From the NCBI GenBank assembly GCA_903882765.1, contig CAIRYE010000108.1:1-27103 (forward strand): a DNA stretch of 27,103 nt. Direction: 5' to 3'. The notes beneath the pieces are model-generated. The model was not told where the DNA came from, did no database searches, and saw only the letters and a program-made list of their open reading frames with translations. How positions within the stretch are numbered: position 1 is the first letter of the stretch; each line of letters opens with the position of its first letter. The position numbers were made by a program, and so were the translations under genes. Origin of the DNA: an uncultured Anaerolineae bacterium (lineage in GTDB: Bacteria; Chloroflexota; Anaerolineae; Anaerolineales; Villigracilaceae). Positions 16,191-23,390 of this stretch are shown piece by piece.

Positions 16191-17009
16191 TTACTTGGCA
16201 GGAACGAAATCTACAAACCATTTCTGGTAAAGTTTATCAAGCTCGCCACTGGCTCTCATAGCATCTAACGCTGCGTCAACAGGGGCAATCAAATCACTAC
16301 CTTGTTTGAAGACGAAGCCGAGATCTTCCGAGGTCAGCAATTCATCAAGGTGTTTGAGTTGGCCTTTGTTTACAGCCATGTAACCAAGGGCTACTGGCTG
16401 ATCGAGGACGACTGCGTCTACATCTTTGCTGAGCAAAGCGAGGACGGCGGCATCAAAGGTTTCGAAGGATTTCACGCGGGCTTCGCCTACAACTTCGATC
16501 GCCTTGGCTTCGTTGGTGGTTCCGAGTTGGGAAGCAACAATAAAGCTAGCATCGGCAGCGAGGGATTTGGAATCGGTGAAACGGGATTCATCACCACGAA
16601 CGAGGAAGACCTGACCATAGTGCATGTAGGACTGTGAGAAACCAACAGTCTTTTTGCGTTCTTCGGTAATGGTAACGCCATCAGCTACGACATCATACTG
16701 GCCAGCTGCGGCAGCTTCAAAGATACCTTCCCAGGCAGCTTCGGTGAAGACTGGTTTGCAGTTGAGCAATGCGCAGATCTGAGTCCAAGCATCATAATCC
16801 CAACCTGCGCCCTGATTGGTAGCAGCGTCAATAAAGTTGAACGGAGGATAAGCATTCTCCACAGCGATGGAGACTTCTTTTCCACCGAGGTCGGGCAAAC
16901 CAGCGCCAGCAGCGGGTGCGGCGGGAGCTTCGGGAGCTACAGCGGGGGCGCATGCAACAGCCAAAAAGGCAACTACTAATACAAGACTAACCAATCGAAA
17001 TGCTTTCAT
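16191..17009 (-). CDS. Polar amino-acid ABC transporter substrate-binding lipoprotein
   Basis: A 272-residue extracytoplasmic solute-binding protein of family 3. The signal peptide ends in the lipobox LAVAC with the lipidated Cys20, followed by an Ala/Pro-rich tether. The mature domain shows AVENAYPPFNFID, the GQYDVVADGVTITEER segment and VGFSQSYMHYGQVF, as in binding proteins for polar amino acids; the exact ligand cannot be read. The ATG has AGGAG six bases upstream, and TATAAT lies at 17046-17051. It is the first gene of the importer operon. The downstream hairpin should stop many transcripts here, giving an excess of binding protein. Confidence 0.93.
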   Translation of the reverse strand: MKAFRLVSLVLVVAFLAVACAPAVAPEAPAAPAAGAGLPDLGGKEVSIAVENAYPPFNFIDAATNQGAGWDYDAWTQICALLNCKPVFTEAAWEGIFEAAAAGQYDVVADGVTITEERKKTVGFSQSYMHYGQVFLVRGDESRFTDSKSLAADASFIVASQLGTTNEAKAIEVVGEARVKSFETFDAAVLALLSKDVDAVVLDQPVALGYMAVNKGQLKHLDELLTSEDLGFVFKQGSDLIAPVDAALDAMRASGELDKLYQKWFVDFVPAK

Positions 17010-17045
17010 TTTCTTCTCCTTTAAGAATAAATGTTAATAGGCAAA

Positions 17046-17051
17046 ATTATA
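17046..17051 (-). promoter_or_regulatory. Candidate -10 of the amino-acid importer operon
   Basis: A perfect TATAAT on the minus strand, about 37 bases before the binding-protein ATG, in the divergent gap to the SDR gene. The -35 region is not recognisable. Confidence 0.45.
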
Positions 17052-17214
17052 CACAATTAAATGAGTTTTTCCCTTATTATTATTAAAAGTTATCGAATTT
17101 ATTTCCGGTTCAGTATTAGTTTCCAACGATTGTTGCCGTTTCGGATTGATTTCCTATCCTTTTCTGGACTTTTATGCAATAATTTTAGGGATAAATTTTG
17201 TAGAGGAGTTTGGA

Positions 17215-17979
17215 ATGAAACTGTCTGGAAAAATAGCACTGATCACTGGCGGCTCAAATGGTATCGGAAAAGCCACCGCAGCTAAATTCGTCGCGGAAGG
17301 GGCTTTTGTATCTATAGCGGATATGGATGACGCACATGGGTCAAAAACCGCGTTGGAGCTTGGACCGAATTGTTCCTATCAACATGTAGATGTTCGAAAA
17401 TCAAGTGACATTGATCTTTGGGTCAAGTCTGTCCTTGCCACATATGGCCAAATTGATATTCTGGTAAACAACGCGGGCATTATGCGAGACCAGATCATGG
17501 TCAAGATCAAGGAAGATGGGACTGTGATCAAGCTATCGGAAGAAGAGTTCGAGCGCGTTATTGATATCAATCTAAAAGGTGTTTTCTTGTGCGCTGAAGC
17601 GGTTGCGGAGGTGATGATCCGACAAAAAAGTGGCGTTATCCTTAACGCTTCCTCCATTGTTGGGTTAGATGGCAATTTTGGGCAAACCAATTACGTAGCT
17701 TCCAAAGCAGGGGTGGTAGGTATGACCAAGGTGTGGGCGCGGGAATTGGGGAAGTATGGCATTCGCGTGAACGCCATTGCCCCAGGCTATATCCTAACGG
17801 ATATGTTGGCGCAAGTGCCGGCGGATGTGTTGGACAAGATGGCGGGAAAGGTGCCACTGCGCCGATTAGGTAAACCAAAGGACATCGCGAATGTGTACTG
17901 CTTTTTGGCATCCGATGAAGCGGCTTATATCAGCGGGGATGTTATCCGTGTTGATGGCGGGGCGGTAGCTGGCACTTAG
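17215..17979 (+). CDS. Short-chain dehydrogenase/reductase, FabG/PhaB-like
   Basis: A 254-residue classical SDR that reduces or oxidises a keto/hydroxy group with NAD(P)H. The cofactor loop TGGSNGIG is at 11-18, NNAG at 85-88 and the catalytic triad Ser147, Tyr160, Lys164 in SSIVG and NYVASK. FabG (3-oxoacyl-ACP reductase) is the nearest well-known relative, but this family is too uniform to fix the substrate. A 17-residue segment (about 95-112, VKIKEDGTVIKLSEEEF) is longer than in FabG. The frame is open upstream to 17146, but the ATG at 17215 has GAGGAG six bases before it. A possible extended -10 (TGC plus AATAAT) lies at 17175-17183. A terminator follows, so the gene is monocistronic. Confidence 0.88.
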   Translation: MKLSGKIALITGGSNGIGKATAAKFVAEGAFVSIADMDDAHGSKTALELGPNCSYQHVDVRKSSDIDLWVKSVLATYGQIDILVNNAGIMRDQIMVKIKEDGTVIKLSEEEFERVIDINLKGVFLCAEAVAEVMIRQKSGVILNASSIVGLDGNFGQTNYVASKAGVVGMTKVWARELGKYGIRVNAIAPGYILTDMLAQVPADVLDKMAGKVPLRRLGKPKDIANVYCFLASDEAAYISGDVIRVDGGAVAGT

Positions 17980-18006
17980 CTCTCTCCGCTATTTTTGTTT
18001 ATGTTT

Positions 18007-18050
18007 AACCCCGCGACCTGATACTTCCTGTGTTGCGGGGTTTTATTTTA
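18007..18050 (+). terminator. Rho-independent terminator of the SDR gene
   Basis: AACCCCGCGAC (18007-18017) pairs with GTTGCGGGGTT (18032-18042), with one G-U pair, followed by a T-rich tail (TTTTATTTTA). Confidence 0.88.
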
Positions 18051-18182
18051 TTGATTATTCTTGGTTCGGTATTTCCTGTTTGGGCAGATAGTAAGACCTT
18101 CACCAAGAGTACCGATAAATCAATCTTGCCATGAAGTAAGCGGATTGATCTGAAAATTGGTACCCCGGATAAAGTGTTAAAT

Positions 18183-18216
18183 AAAAACTATTTCGACAAA
18201 TATTCCGTCGAAATAG
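18183..18216 (-). terminator. Terminator of the tRNA unit
   Basis: A perfect 10-bp inverted repeat, CTATTTCGAC (18188-18197) with GTCGAAATAG (18207-18216), is followed on the minus strand by TTTTT. It lies 37 bases downstream of the tRNA with CAT anticodon. Confidence 0.82.
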
Positions 18217-18252
18217 CCGCTTAAAAGTATTGCTTGGTTATGGTCGAATTTG

Positions 18253-18325
18253 TGGGCCCGGCTGGAGTCGAACCAGCGACCAAGAGATTATGAGTCCCCT
18301 GCGCTAACCACTGCGCCACGGGCCC
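18253..18325 (-). tRNA. tRNA with CAT anticodon, probably tRNA-Ile2 (lysidine type)
   Basis: A 73-base cloverleaf with acceptor stem GGGCCCG/CGGGCCC, discriminator A, D arm GCGC...GCGC, anticodon loop CTCATAA and T arm GCTGGTTCGACTCCAGC. No CCA is encoded. A CAT anticodon fits elongator Met or the Ile2 tRNA whose C34 becomes lysidine. The anticodon-to-T-arm part closely resembles E. coli ileX as I remember it, and C4-G69 with C5-G68 in the acceptor stem are reported TilS-favouring pairs. Ile2 is therefore preferred over Met; initiator Met is excluded because it would lack the 1-72 pair and have three G-C pairs next to the anticodon loop. Confidence 0.93.
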
Positions 18326-18336
18326 TTTGGTGAAAC

Positions 18337-18377
18337 AAAAAGGTTGAAGGATATAGATGGCTCTGAACCTTTCAACC
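18337..18377 (-). terminator. Terminator-like hairpin between the two tRNAs
   Basis: On the minus strand GGTTGAAAGG (18377-18368) pairs with CCTTCAACC (18350-18342), with one bulged A, followed by TTTTT (18341-18337). It could end part of the transcripts after tRNA-Gly or act as a processing structure. Confidence 0.6.
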
Positions 18378-18389
18378 AATGTAGTACAG

Positions 18390-18461
18390 AGCGGGAGACG
18401 GGATTCGAACCCGCGAATATCAGCTTGGAAGGCTGATGCCTTACCGCTTGGCGACTCCCGC
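18390..18461 (-). tRNA. tRNA-Gly (TCC)
   Basis: A 72-base cloverleaf with acceptor stem GCGGGAG/CTCCCGC, discriminator T as usual for glycine, anticodon loop CTTCCAA giving anticodon TCC, and T arm GCGGGTTCGAATCCCGT. No CCA is encoded. It is the first tRNA of the unit, starting close to the expected transcription start. Confidence 0.96.
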
Positions 18462-18471
18462 ATGAATAGAT

Positions 18472-18500
18472 ATTTTACCCGTTGGGTGGATTATGGTCAA
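18472..18500 (-). promoter_or_regulatory. Promoter of the tRNA unit
   Basis: On the minus strand TTGACC (18500-18495) and TAAAAT (18477-18472) are separated by exactly 17 bases. The predicted start falls about 4 bases before tRNA-Gly, a typical stable-RNA arrangement. Confidence 0.8.
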
Positions 18501-18567
18501 GGAATGAGGTACAAGGATCGGGGCGAAGGAGTGGAGCTATGAGCTTCGAACCAGAAGTTATTTTGCG

Positions 18568-18604
18568 AAGTTGTCAGGCAACTTGCTCTAAATTGTCTTA
18601 TAAT
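18568..18604 (+). promoter_or_regulatory. Candidate lipA promoter with dyad over the -35 region
   Basis: TATAAT lies at 18599-18604, about 36 bases before the lipA ATG. The place where a -35 would fall is covered by a perfect 6-bp dyad, AAGTTG-5-CAACTT (18568-18584). The -35 itself is poor, so an activator or repressor site is possible but unproven. Confidence 0.4.
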
Positions 18605-18639
18605 GATAGACCTAAACCTAATTTCTTACGGAAGTAACC

Positions 18640-19584
18640 ATGGCAAATAACCCTACGCGCGATCGCGTTTCTCCTGACCGAATCAACACCAACCCACTAC
18701 GCAGACCCGAATGGATCAAGGTAAAACCCCCAACAGGCGAGACGTATAAGAACTTGCACAGCCTGATGCGGTCAAAACAACTCTTTACCGTGTGTGAAGA
18801 GGCGATGTGCCCTAATATGGGTGAGTGTTGGGGTTCCGGCACCGCCACATTCTTGATGCTGGGCGATGTATGCACCCGATCTTGCGTTTTCTGTGACATT
18901 AAGCACGGCAACCCGATCACAATTGATTGGGATGAGCCAGCTCGTGTGGCAGAAGCTGTGCGATCGATGAATTTAAAACACACGGTGATCACCTCGGTAA
19001 ACCGAGACAACCGCCGCGATGGCGGCGCACCCATCTTCGCCATGGTGATCAACAAGATACGCGAGATCCATCCTGGCTGCTCCATCGAGGTTTTGATCCC
19101 TGATTTCAAAGGCTCTGTAGAGGCGCTTAAGATCGTTATGGATGCCCGACCTGAGATATTGAACCACAACGTGGAAACGGTTCCGAGCTTGTTCAAGTCC
19201 ATTCAGCCACAAGATAATTATGAGTGGGCTATGATGACCTTATCGAACGCGAAACGATTAGACCCTGACGTTCTCACAAAATCCGGATTGATGGTGGGTA
19301 TTGGCGAAACCTTTGAGGAAGTAAAAGAGGTTATGCTGGATTTACGGAAGTGGGGTGTAGATATCCTAACGATCGGGCAATACTTACAGCCGTCAAAACA
19401 GCATTTTCCCATTTCACGTTATTATACGATGGAAGAATTTGCTGAGCTAAAGGCATTCGGATTGGAGATCGGTTTCAAGTGGGTTGAATCAAATCCACTG
19501 GTGCGATCCTCCTACCATGCCTCAGAGCAGGTTCGCGCGCTCAGCATTGTGCATCGACAGTTATATGGAGAAAGTCAAGCTTAG
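18640..19584 (+). CDS. lipA: Lipoyl synthase
   Basis: A 314-residue radical SAM enzyme that inserts two sulfur atoms into protein-bound octanoyl groups. The auxiliary cluster cysteines are Cys52, Cys57 and Cys63 in CEEAMCPNMGEC, and the radical SAM cysteines are Cys78, Cys82 and Cys85 in CTRSCVFC. The C-terminal RSSYH (289-293) supplies the serine ligand of the auxiliary cluster. The usual SVDRDDLPDGGA region reads SVNRDNRRDGGA here. The ATG has GGAAG five bases upstream. The likely partner is the LipM-like transferase at 6525-7337, 11 kb away, rather than an adjacent lipB. The gene ends one base from the stop of the convergent HAD gene. Confidence 0.97.
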   Translation: MANNPTRDRVSPDRINTNPLRRPEWIKVKPPTGETYKNLHSLMRSKQLFTVCEEAMCPNMGECWGSGTATFLMLGDVCTRSCVFCDIKHGNPITIDWDEPARVAEAVRSMNLKHTVITSVNRDNRRDGGAPIFAMVINKIREIHPGCSIEVLIPDFKGSVEALKIVMDARPEILNHNVETVPSLFKSIQPQDNYEWAMMTLSNAKRLDPDVLTKSGLMVGIGETFEEVKEVMLDLRKWGVDILTIGQYLQPSKQHFPISRYYTMEEFAELKAFGLEIGFKWVESNPLVRSSYHASEQVRALSIVHRQLYGESQA

Positions 19585-19585
19585 C

Positions 19586-20266
19586 TTATAAATCGCTCAA
19601 CAATTGATCAAGCATCTCGACCGTCAGCTCAGCCATTGAATTTACTCTCAATGCCTCACCACTGATCTCGAGATGTTTTGTTATGGGGTTAGGAATGAGA
19701 ACCACGGGAATTTCAGCGCTGTTCGCGGCGATCACTCCGTTTTTTGAATCTTCGAAGATGATAACTTCATTCTTTTTTACATCTAACTTTTCGGCAGCCA
19801 ACAGGAAAAGATCTGGGGCAGGTTTAACGCGATCTACCAGGTCTTTTGTAATTAATTCATCAAAATAATGTAGCAAACCGAATTGTTCCAAGTATCCGCC
19901 AACCCAAGTAAGCGGGGAGCTCGACGCTATAGCCAACTTAATTCCATTTGTCTTGGCGGCTTCCAGCATCTCGCTAACTCCTGGTAATACCTTCATCGCT
20001 TGGTATTCGATCTTTAATTCCGCAGCGTAAATCGTTTCAAATTCTGGCAACGGCATCCGATCCCCTATCCTATCGGCGAGATAGGTGTATGGGTGAAAAT
20101 CTACGCCATGTTCTGAGCCAACAATCAGCCCAAAGGTGGTTACCGGGAGCTCTACCCCAAAGCGGCCATAGATGCGGCAAAGGGAGTTGTACGCGGGTGA
20201 TTCGGTATCGATCACTAGCCCGTCAAAATCAAAGATCAGCGCTTTTAATTTCATTTGGTCGTTCAC
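19586..20266 (-). CDS. HAD-superfamily hydrolase, phosphoglucomutase/phosphatase-like
   Basis: A 226-residue HAD protein with a cap domain of the beta-phosphoglucomutase/phosphoglycolate phosphatase type. Motif I is DFDGLVIDTE (Asp13 nucleophile, Asp15), motif II ASSSP, motif III Lys in RVKPAPD and motif IV FEDSKNG. The substrate is not determined; YhcW-like or GS1-type proteins are similar in layout. The start may be GTG at 20266 or ATG at 20254 (four codons later); Shine-Dalgarno evidence is weak for both. It converges on lipA with one base between stops and no terminator between them. Confidence 0.88.
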   Translation of the reverse strand: MNDQMKLKALIFDFDGLVIDTESPAYNSLCRIYGRFGVELPVTTFGLIVGSEHGVDFHPYTYLADRIGDRMPLPEFETIYAAELKIEYQAMKVLPGVSEMLEAAKTNGIKLAIASSSPLTWVGGYLEQFGLLHYFDELITKDLVDRVKPAPDLFLLAAEKLDVKKNEVIIFEDSKNGVIAANSAEIPVVLIPNPITKHLEISGEALRVNSMAELTVEMLDQLLSDL

Positions 20267-20297
20267 TCTTTCAAATTTTTTTGGAATACACTCATTA

Positions 20298-20330
20298 AAT
20301 CAAAAGTCGAGGTTTTTGGACCTCGACTTT
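20298..20330 (-). terminator. Terminator of the nuo operon
   Basis: An 11-bp stem, AAAGTCGAGGT (20303-20313) with ACCTCGACTTT (20320-20330), lies 20 bases after the nuoN stop. On the minus strand a short T-rich tail (TTTTGATTT) follows. Confidence 0.75.
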
Positions 20331-20349
20331 AATAAGGTCTGATTTTCTT

Positions 20350-21795
20350 TTAGAACATTGTTAGCATTGCGTTGGAAGCCCAAGAGAACAAGAACGAGGG
20401 CATGAAACTCAACACAACAGTAATTACTACACAAAGAGCGATACTCATGTAAAGTAAGTTGTCTTTGTTGATAATAGGATCGCCATTTTTGAAGTACATA
20501 ATAACGATCACGCGTAGATAGTAGTAAGCAGAGATCAGCGAAGTAATTACGCCGATAAGCGCCAACCAGTAAAGCTTCCCTTCCATAATTGCCCTAAACA
20601 GGTAAAACTTACCAACTAGGCCAAGTGTTGGGGGTAAACCAGCAAGCGAGAACATAAACACGGTCATGGCTAAGGCTAACCAAGGGTATTTCTTTCCTAA
20701 CCCAGCGTAGTCATTGATATCCAGCCCTTTGCCTTCTTCGCGCTCCAAACCAATTACCACACCCCATGAACCGAAACTGGTGATGGTATACGCTACCAAG
20801 TAAAACAATCCCGCCGCAACGGCGGTTGCACGAATGGCGGGATCGCCAAAGGGAACAAACGCCATTAGGATGTAGCCGGCCTGGGCGATACTGGAGTAAC
20901 CCAGCATCCGTTTAATATCAGTTTGGGCGATCGCTGTGATGTTACCTACGATCATGGTGAGCGCTGAGAGGACTGCCAAAATTGGCATTAGGTCAGCGGC
21001 AAAGGATGGGAATAAGGTCGCGAAGATCCTCAGCAGCGCGGAAAAACCAGCTGCCTTTGCGCCAGCCGCCATAAAGGCAGTGACGGAAGTAGGAGCACCC
21101 TGATAGACATCCGGGGTCCACATATGGAATGGAACAGTGGCGACTTTGAACCCAAAGCCTACCAACACTAATCCGCCACCGACCAATAATAAGGTTAGGT
21201 TTGTGGCTGGTTGAGCGATCGCCGCGACAATGCCGGCAAAAGAGGTAGTGGCGGTCGCTCCGAAGATCAGAGCGATGCCAAATACAATAAACCCGGTTGC
21301 GTATGAACCCAAAAGGAAGTATTTAATACCTGCCTCTTCTGATTCAGTACGGTTCAAAGCAAAAGCCGCCAGTACATACAATGGAATGGATAATAGTTCT
21401 AGAGCGAGGAAGGTGATGATCAAGTCAGTAGCTTGGGACATTAACATCATGCCGGCGACGCTGAACATCATCAGTACATAATACTCGCCTTTATTTATAT
21501 TCATTCTTTGGAGATAGCCTGAAGCGAGCGCTACGCCCAGTAAACCGGTGATCAGGAAAAGGATGTTCAGGAAGTTAGAGAAACCATCCAATACAACCAT
21601 ACCGCCGAAGCCAGAATATGAATTGCCGAGTTGGCTGATACTTAAACCCAGGGTGAGAGCAAAGCCAAACGCCGCAAAAAACGCGATCTGTTTTTGTTTC
21701 CCTTTTGGGTAAAAGGCCTCGAGCAACAATAACAGACTGGCACACAGTACCAAAACACTGATCGGCATGATGGTATAAAAATCAATTTGGGTCAT
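20350..21795 (-). CDS. nuoN: NADH-quinone oxidoreductase subunit N
   Basis: A 481-residue antiporter-like membrane subunit of complex I with about 14 helices. Visible family features are the LELLSIPLYVLAAFAL helix with the conserved Glu, the FKVATVPFHMWTPDVYQGAP segment with the conserved Lys, QTDIKRMLGYSSIAQAGYIL and LAGLPPTLGLVGKFYLF. It is the last gene of the nuo operon and is followed by a terminator. The ATG has GGAG five bases upstream. A 58-base gap with an inverted repeat separates it from nuoM, larger than the other gaps in the operon. Confidence 0.97.
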   Translation of the reverse strand: MTQIDFYTIMPISVLVLCASLLLLLEAFYPKGKQKQIAFFAAFGFALTLGLSISQLGNSYSGFGGMVVLDGFSNFLNILFLITGLLGVALASGYLQRMNINKGEYYVLMMFSVAGMMLMSQATDLIITFLALELLSIPLYVLAAFALNRTESEEAGIKYFLLGSYATGFIVFGIALIFGATATTSFAGIVAAIAQPATNLTLLLVGGGLVLVGFGFKVATVPFHMWTPDVYQGAPTSVTAFMAAGAKAAGFSALLRIFATLFPSFAADLMPILAVLSALTMIVGNITAIAQTDIKRMLGYSSIAQAGYILMAFVPFGDPAIRATAVAAGLFYLVAYTITSFGSWGVVIGLEREEGKGLDINDYAGLGKKYPWLALAMTVFMFSLAGLPPTLGLVGKFYLFRAIMEGKLYWLALIGVITSLISAYYYLRVIVIMYFKNGDPIINKDNLLYMSIALCVVITVVLSFMPSFLFSWASNAMLTMF

Positions 21796-21811
21796 ATTTT
21801 CTCCGCCTATC

Positions 21812-21839
21812 GCACCTATTGTCGATCAATTCGAGGTGC
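21812..21839. repeat. Inverted repeat in the nuoM-nuoN gap
   Basis: GCACCT (21812-21817) and AGGTGC (21834-21839) form a 6-bp stem around a 16-base loop that is itself partly self-complementary. It is not followed by a T-run, so it may be an mRNA-stability structure or nothing. Confidence 0.35.
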
Positions 21840-21853
21840 AAAAGAATAGAAAT

Positions 21854-23374
21854 TTAGCCACCAAGGATTGCTCGGAACGGAATGAGCAATTTATCCACTG
21901 CGGGGGCGATCAGGTTGAAGAATGGTGCCGGGTAAAGACCGATCCAGAAGATGAAGACCAGCAAAGGCAGCAAGGTGATGATCTCACGGGCATTCAAGTC
22001 ACGAAGTTCGTGGCCATGGTGTTTCACTTCTTCAACGATCTTGCCAACTGGGCCAAGGAACATTTTCTGGAACATATACAGAATGTAGATAGCTGCCAGA
22101 ATAACACCGATGGCTGAAAGAATGGCGTAGATGGGGGTTCCAAAAGCCTTTGAACCAAAAGCACCCAAAAGGATGGTGAACTCACCAACAAAGCCATTTA
22201 GGCCAGGTAAACCCATTGAAGAAAGAGCCACGATCAACATCAAAGAACCGTAGATAGGAGTAATCTTCCAAAGGCCACCATACACCGCGATCTCGCGAGT
22301 ATGGGTCTGTTCGTAGATCATACCTACCATAAGGAACAAAGCGCCGGTGCTCAGACCGTGGTTGATCATTTGAAGGATTGCGCCTTCAATACCTTGGGCA
22401 TTGAGGGCAAACATACCGAGCATTACGAAACCTAGGTGGCTTACGGATGAATAGGCAACCAGTTTCTTAACATCTTTTTGGCTATAGCTTACCGCCGCAC
22501 CATAAAGGATACCGATCACAGCCAATACCGCGATGGTTGGGGCTGCTTTTACGGCCGCTTCGGGGAACAGTTGCAGGTTGAAGCGTAAGAAACCATAGGT
22601 ACCCATTTTGAGCAAGACACCAGCAAGAATTACGGAGCCGGCGGTTGGAGCTTCAACGTGGGCATCGGGCAGCCAGCTATGTAATGGCCACATGGGAACT
22701 TTGATGGCGAATGCAGCGGCGAAGGCGATGAAGAGCCAAAGCTGAACATCAGCAGGGATACCGCCCTTGAGAACCAGTTCCGGTACGGAGAAGGTTCCCT
22801 GGTTTACGCCAAGCCATAAGATGGCAAGGAGCATAAGGATGGAGCCAGCCATTGTGTAGAGGAAGAACTTAACCGCGGCATACAAACGGTTGGGGCCGCC
22901 CCAAATACCAATTAGGAAGTACATTGGTATGAGGGTGAATTCCCAAAAGATGTAAAAGAGAAACAGATCCTGGGCGAGGAATACACCCAGCATACCCACT
23001 TCCAACATCAAGAAGAAGACCATGAAATCTTTCACACGATCTTCGATCGCTGTCCAGGTGGAAAGGATAGCGATGGGAGTGAGGAAGGTGGTGAGAAGGA
23101 CCAACAGAATGCTCAGTCCATCAACTGCCAGATAGTATTGTATGTTCCAACCAGCAACTTGGATCCAAGAATATTGGGAGGCAAGTTGAAGATCAGGGTT
23201 GGAAGAATTAAACATGGAGAGCGCCCATAAGGAAATTCCAAAATTGACGAGCGCGGTACCCAGTGCAACCCAACGAATGGTGTTCTTTGCTTCTGATTTA
23301 ATAAAGAGAAGCACCAGCACGCCAAGCAGCGGGAAGAAGGTCACCAGGTTGAGGGGTTCTAACAAAAAGTTCAT
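21854..23374 (-). CDS. nuoM: NADH-quinone oxidoreductase subunit M
   Basis: A 506-residue antiporter-like proton-channel subunit of complex I. The conserved Glu helix reads FFLMLEVGMLGVFLAQDLF, followed by FWEFTLIPMYFLIGIWGG. The conserved Lys region reads AIKVPMWPLHSWLPDAHVEA. KKLVAYSSVSHLGFVMLG and SSMGLPGLNGFVGEF also match the family. The ATG has AGGA about six bases upstream. It starts 16 bases after the nuoL stop. All key charged positions visible to me are present. Confidence 0.97.
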   Translation of the reverse strand: MNFLLEPLNLVTFFPLLGVLVLLFIKSEAKNTIRWVALGTALVNFGISLWALSMFNSSNPDLQLASQYSWIQVAGWNIQYYLAVDGLSILLVLLTTFLTPIAILSTWTAIEDRVKDFMVFFLMLEVGMLGVFLAQDLFLFYIFWEFTLIPMYFLIGIWGGPNRLYAAVKFFLYTMAGSILMLLAILWLGVNQGTFSVPELVLKGGIPADVQLWLFIAFAAAFAIKVPMWPLHSWLPDAHVEAPTAGSVILAGVLLKMGTYGFLRFNLQLFPEAAVKAAPTIAVLAVIGILYGAAVSYSQKDVKKLVAYSSVSHLGFVMLGMFALNAQGIEGAILQMINHGLSTGALFLMVGMIYEQTHTREIAVYGGLWKITPIYGSLMLIVALSSMGLPGLNGFVGEFTILLGAFGSKAFGTPIYAILSAIGVILAAIYILYMFQKMFLGPVGKIVEEVKHHGHELRDLNAREIITLLPLLVFIFWIGLYPAPFFNLIAPAVDKLLIPFRAILGG

Positions 23375-23390
23375 AGTTCGTCCTCTCAGC

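Noticed and set aside
18141..18224. 27-codon open stretch (+) that reads like protein (RIDLKIGTPDKVLNK...)
   Set aside because: No start codon or ribosome site, and its end overlaps the tRNA terminator hairpin. It could be a gene remnant, but nothing supports that beyond the look of the translation.
18337..18377. Treating the hairpin between the tRNAs as a riboswitch or T-box
   Set aside because: It lacks T-box elements and is too short; a terminator or processing hairpin is enough to explain it.
18221..18463. 80-codon open frame (-) across the two tRNA genes
   Set aside because: It is the accidental translation of the tRNA genes themselves.
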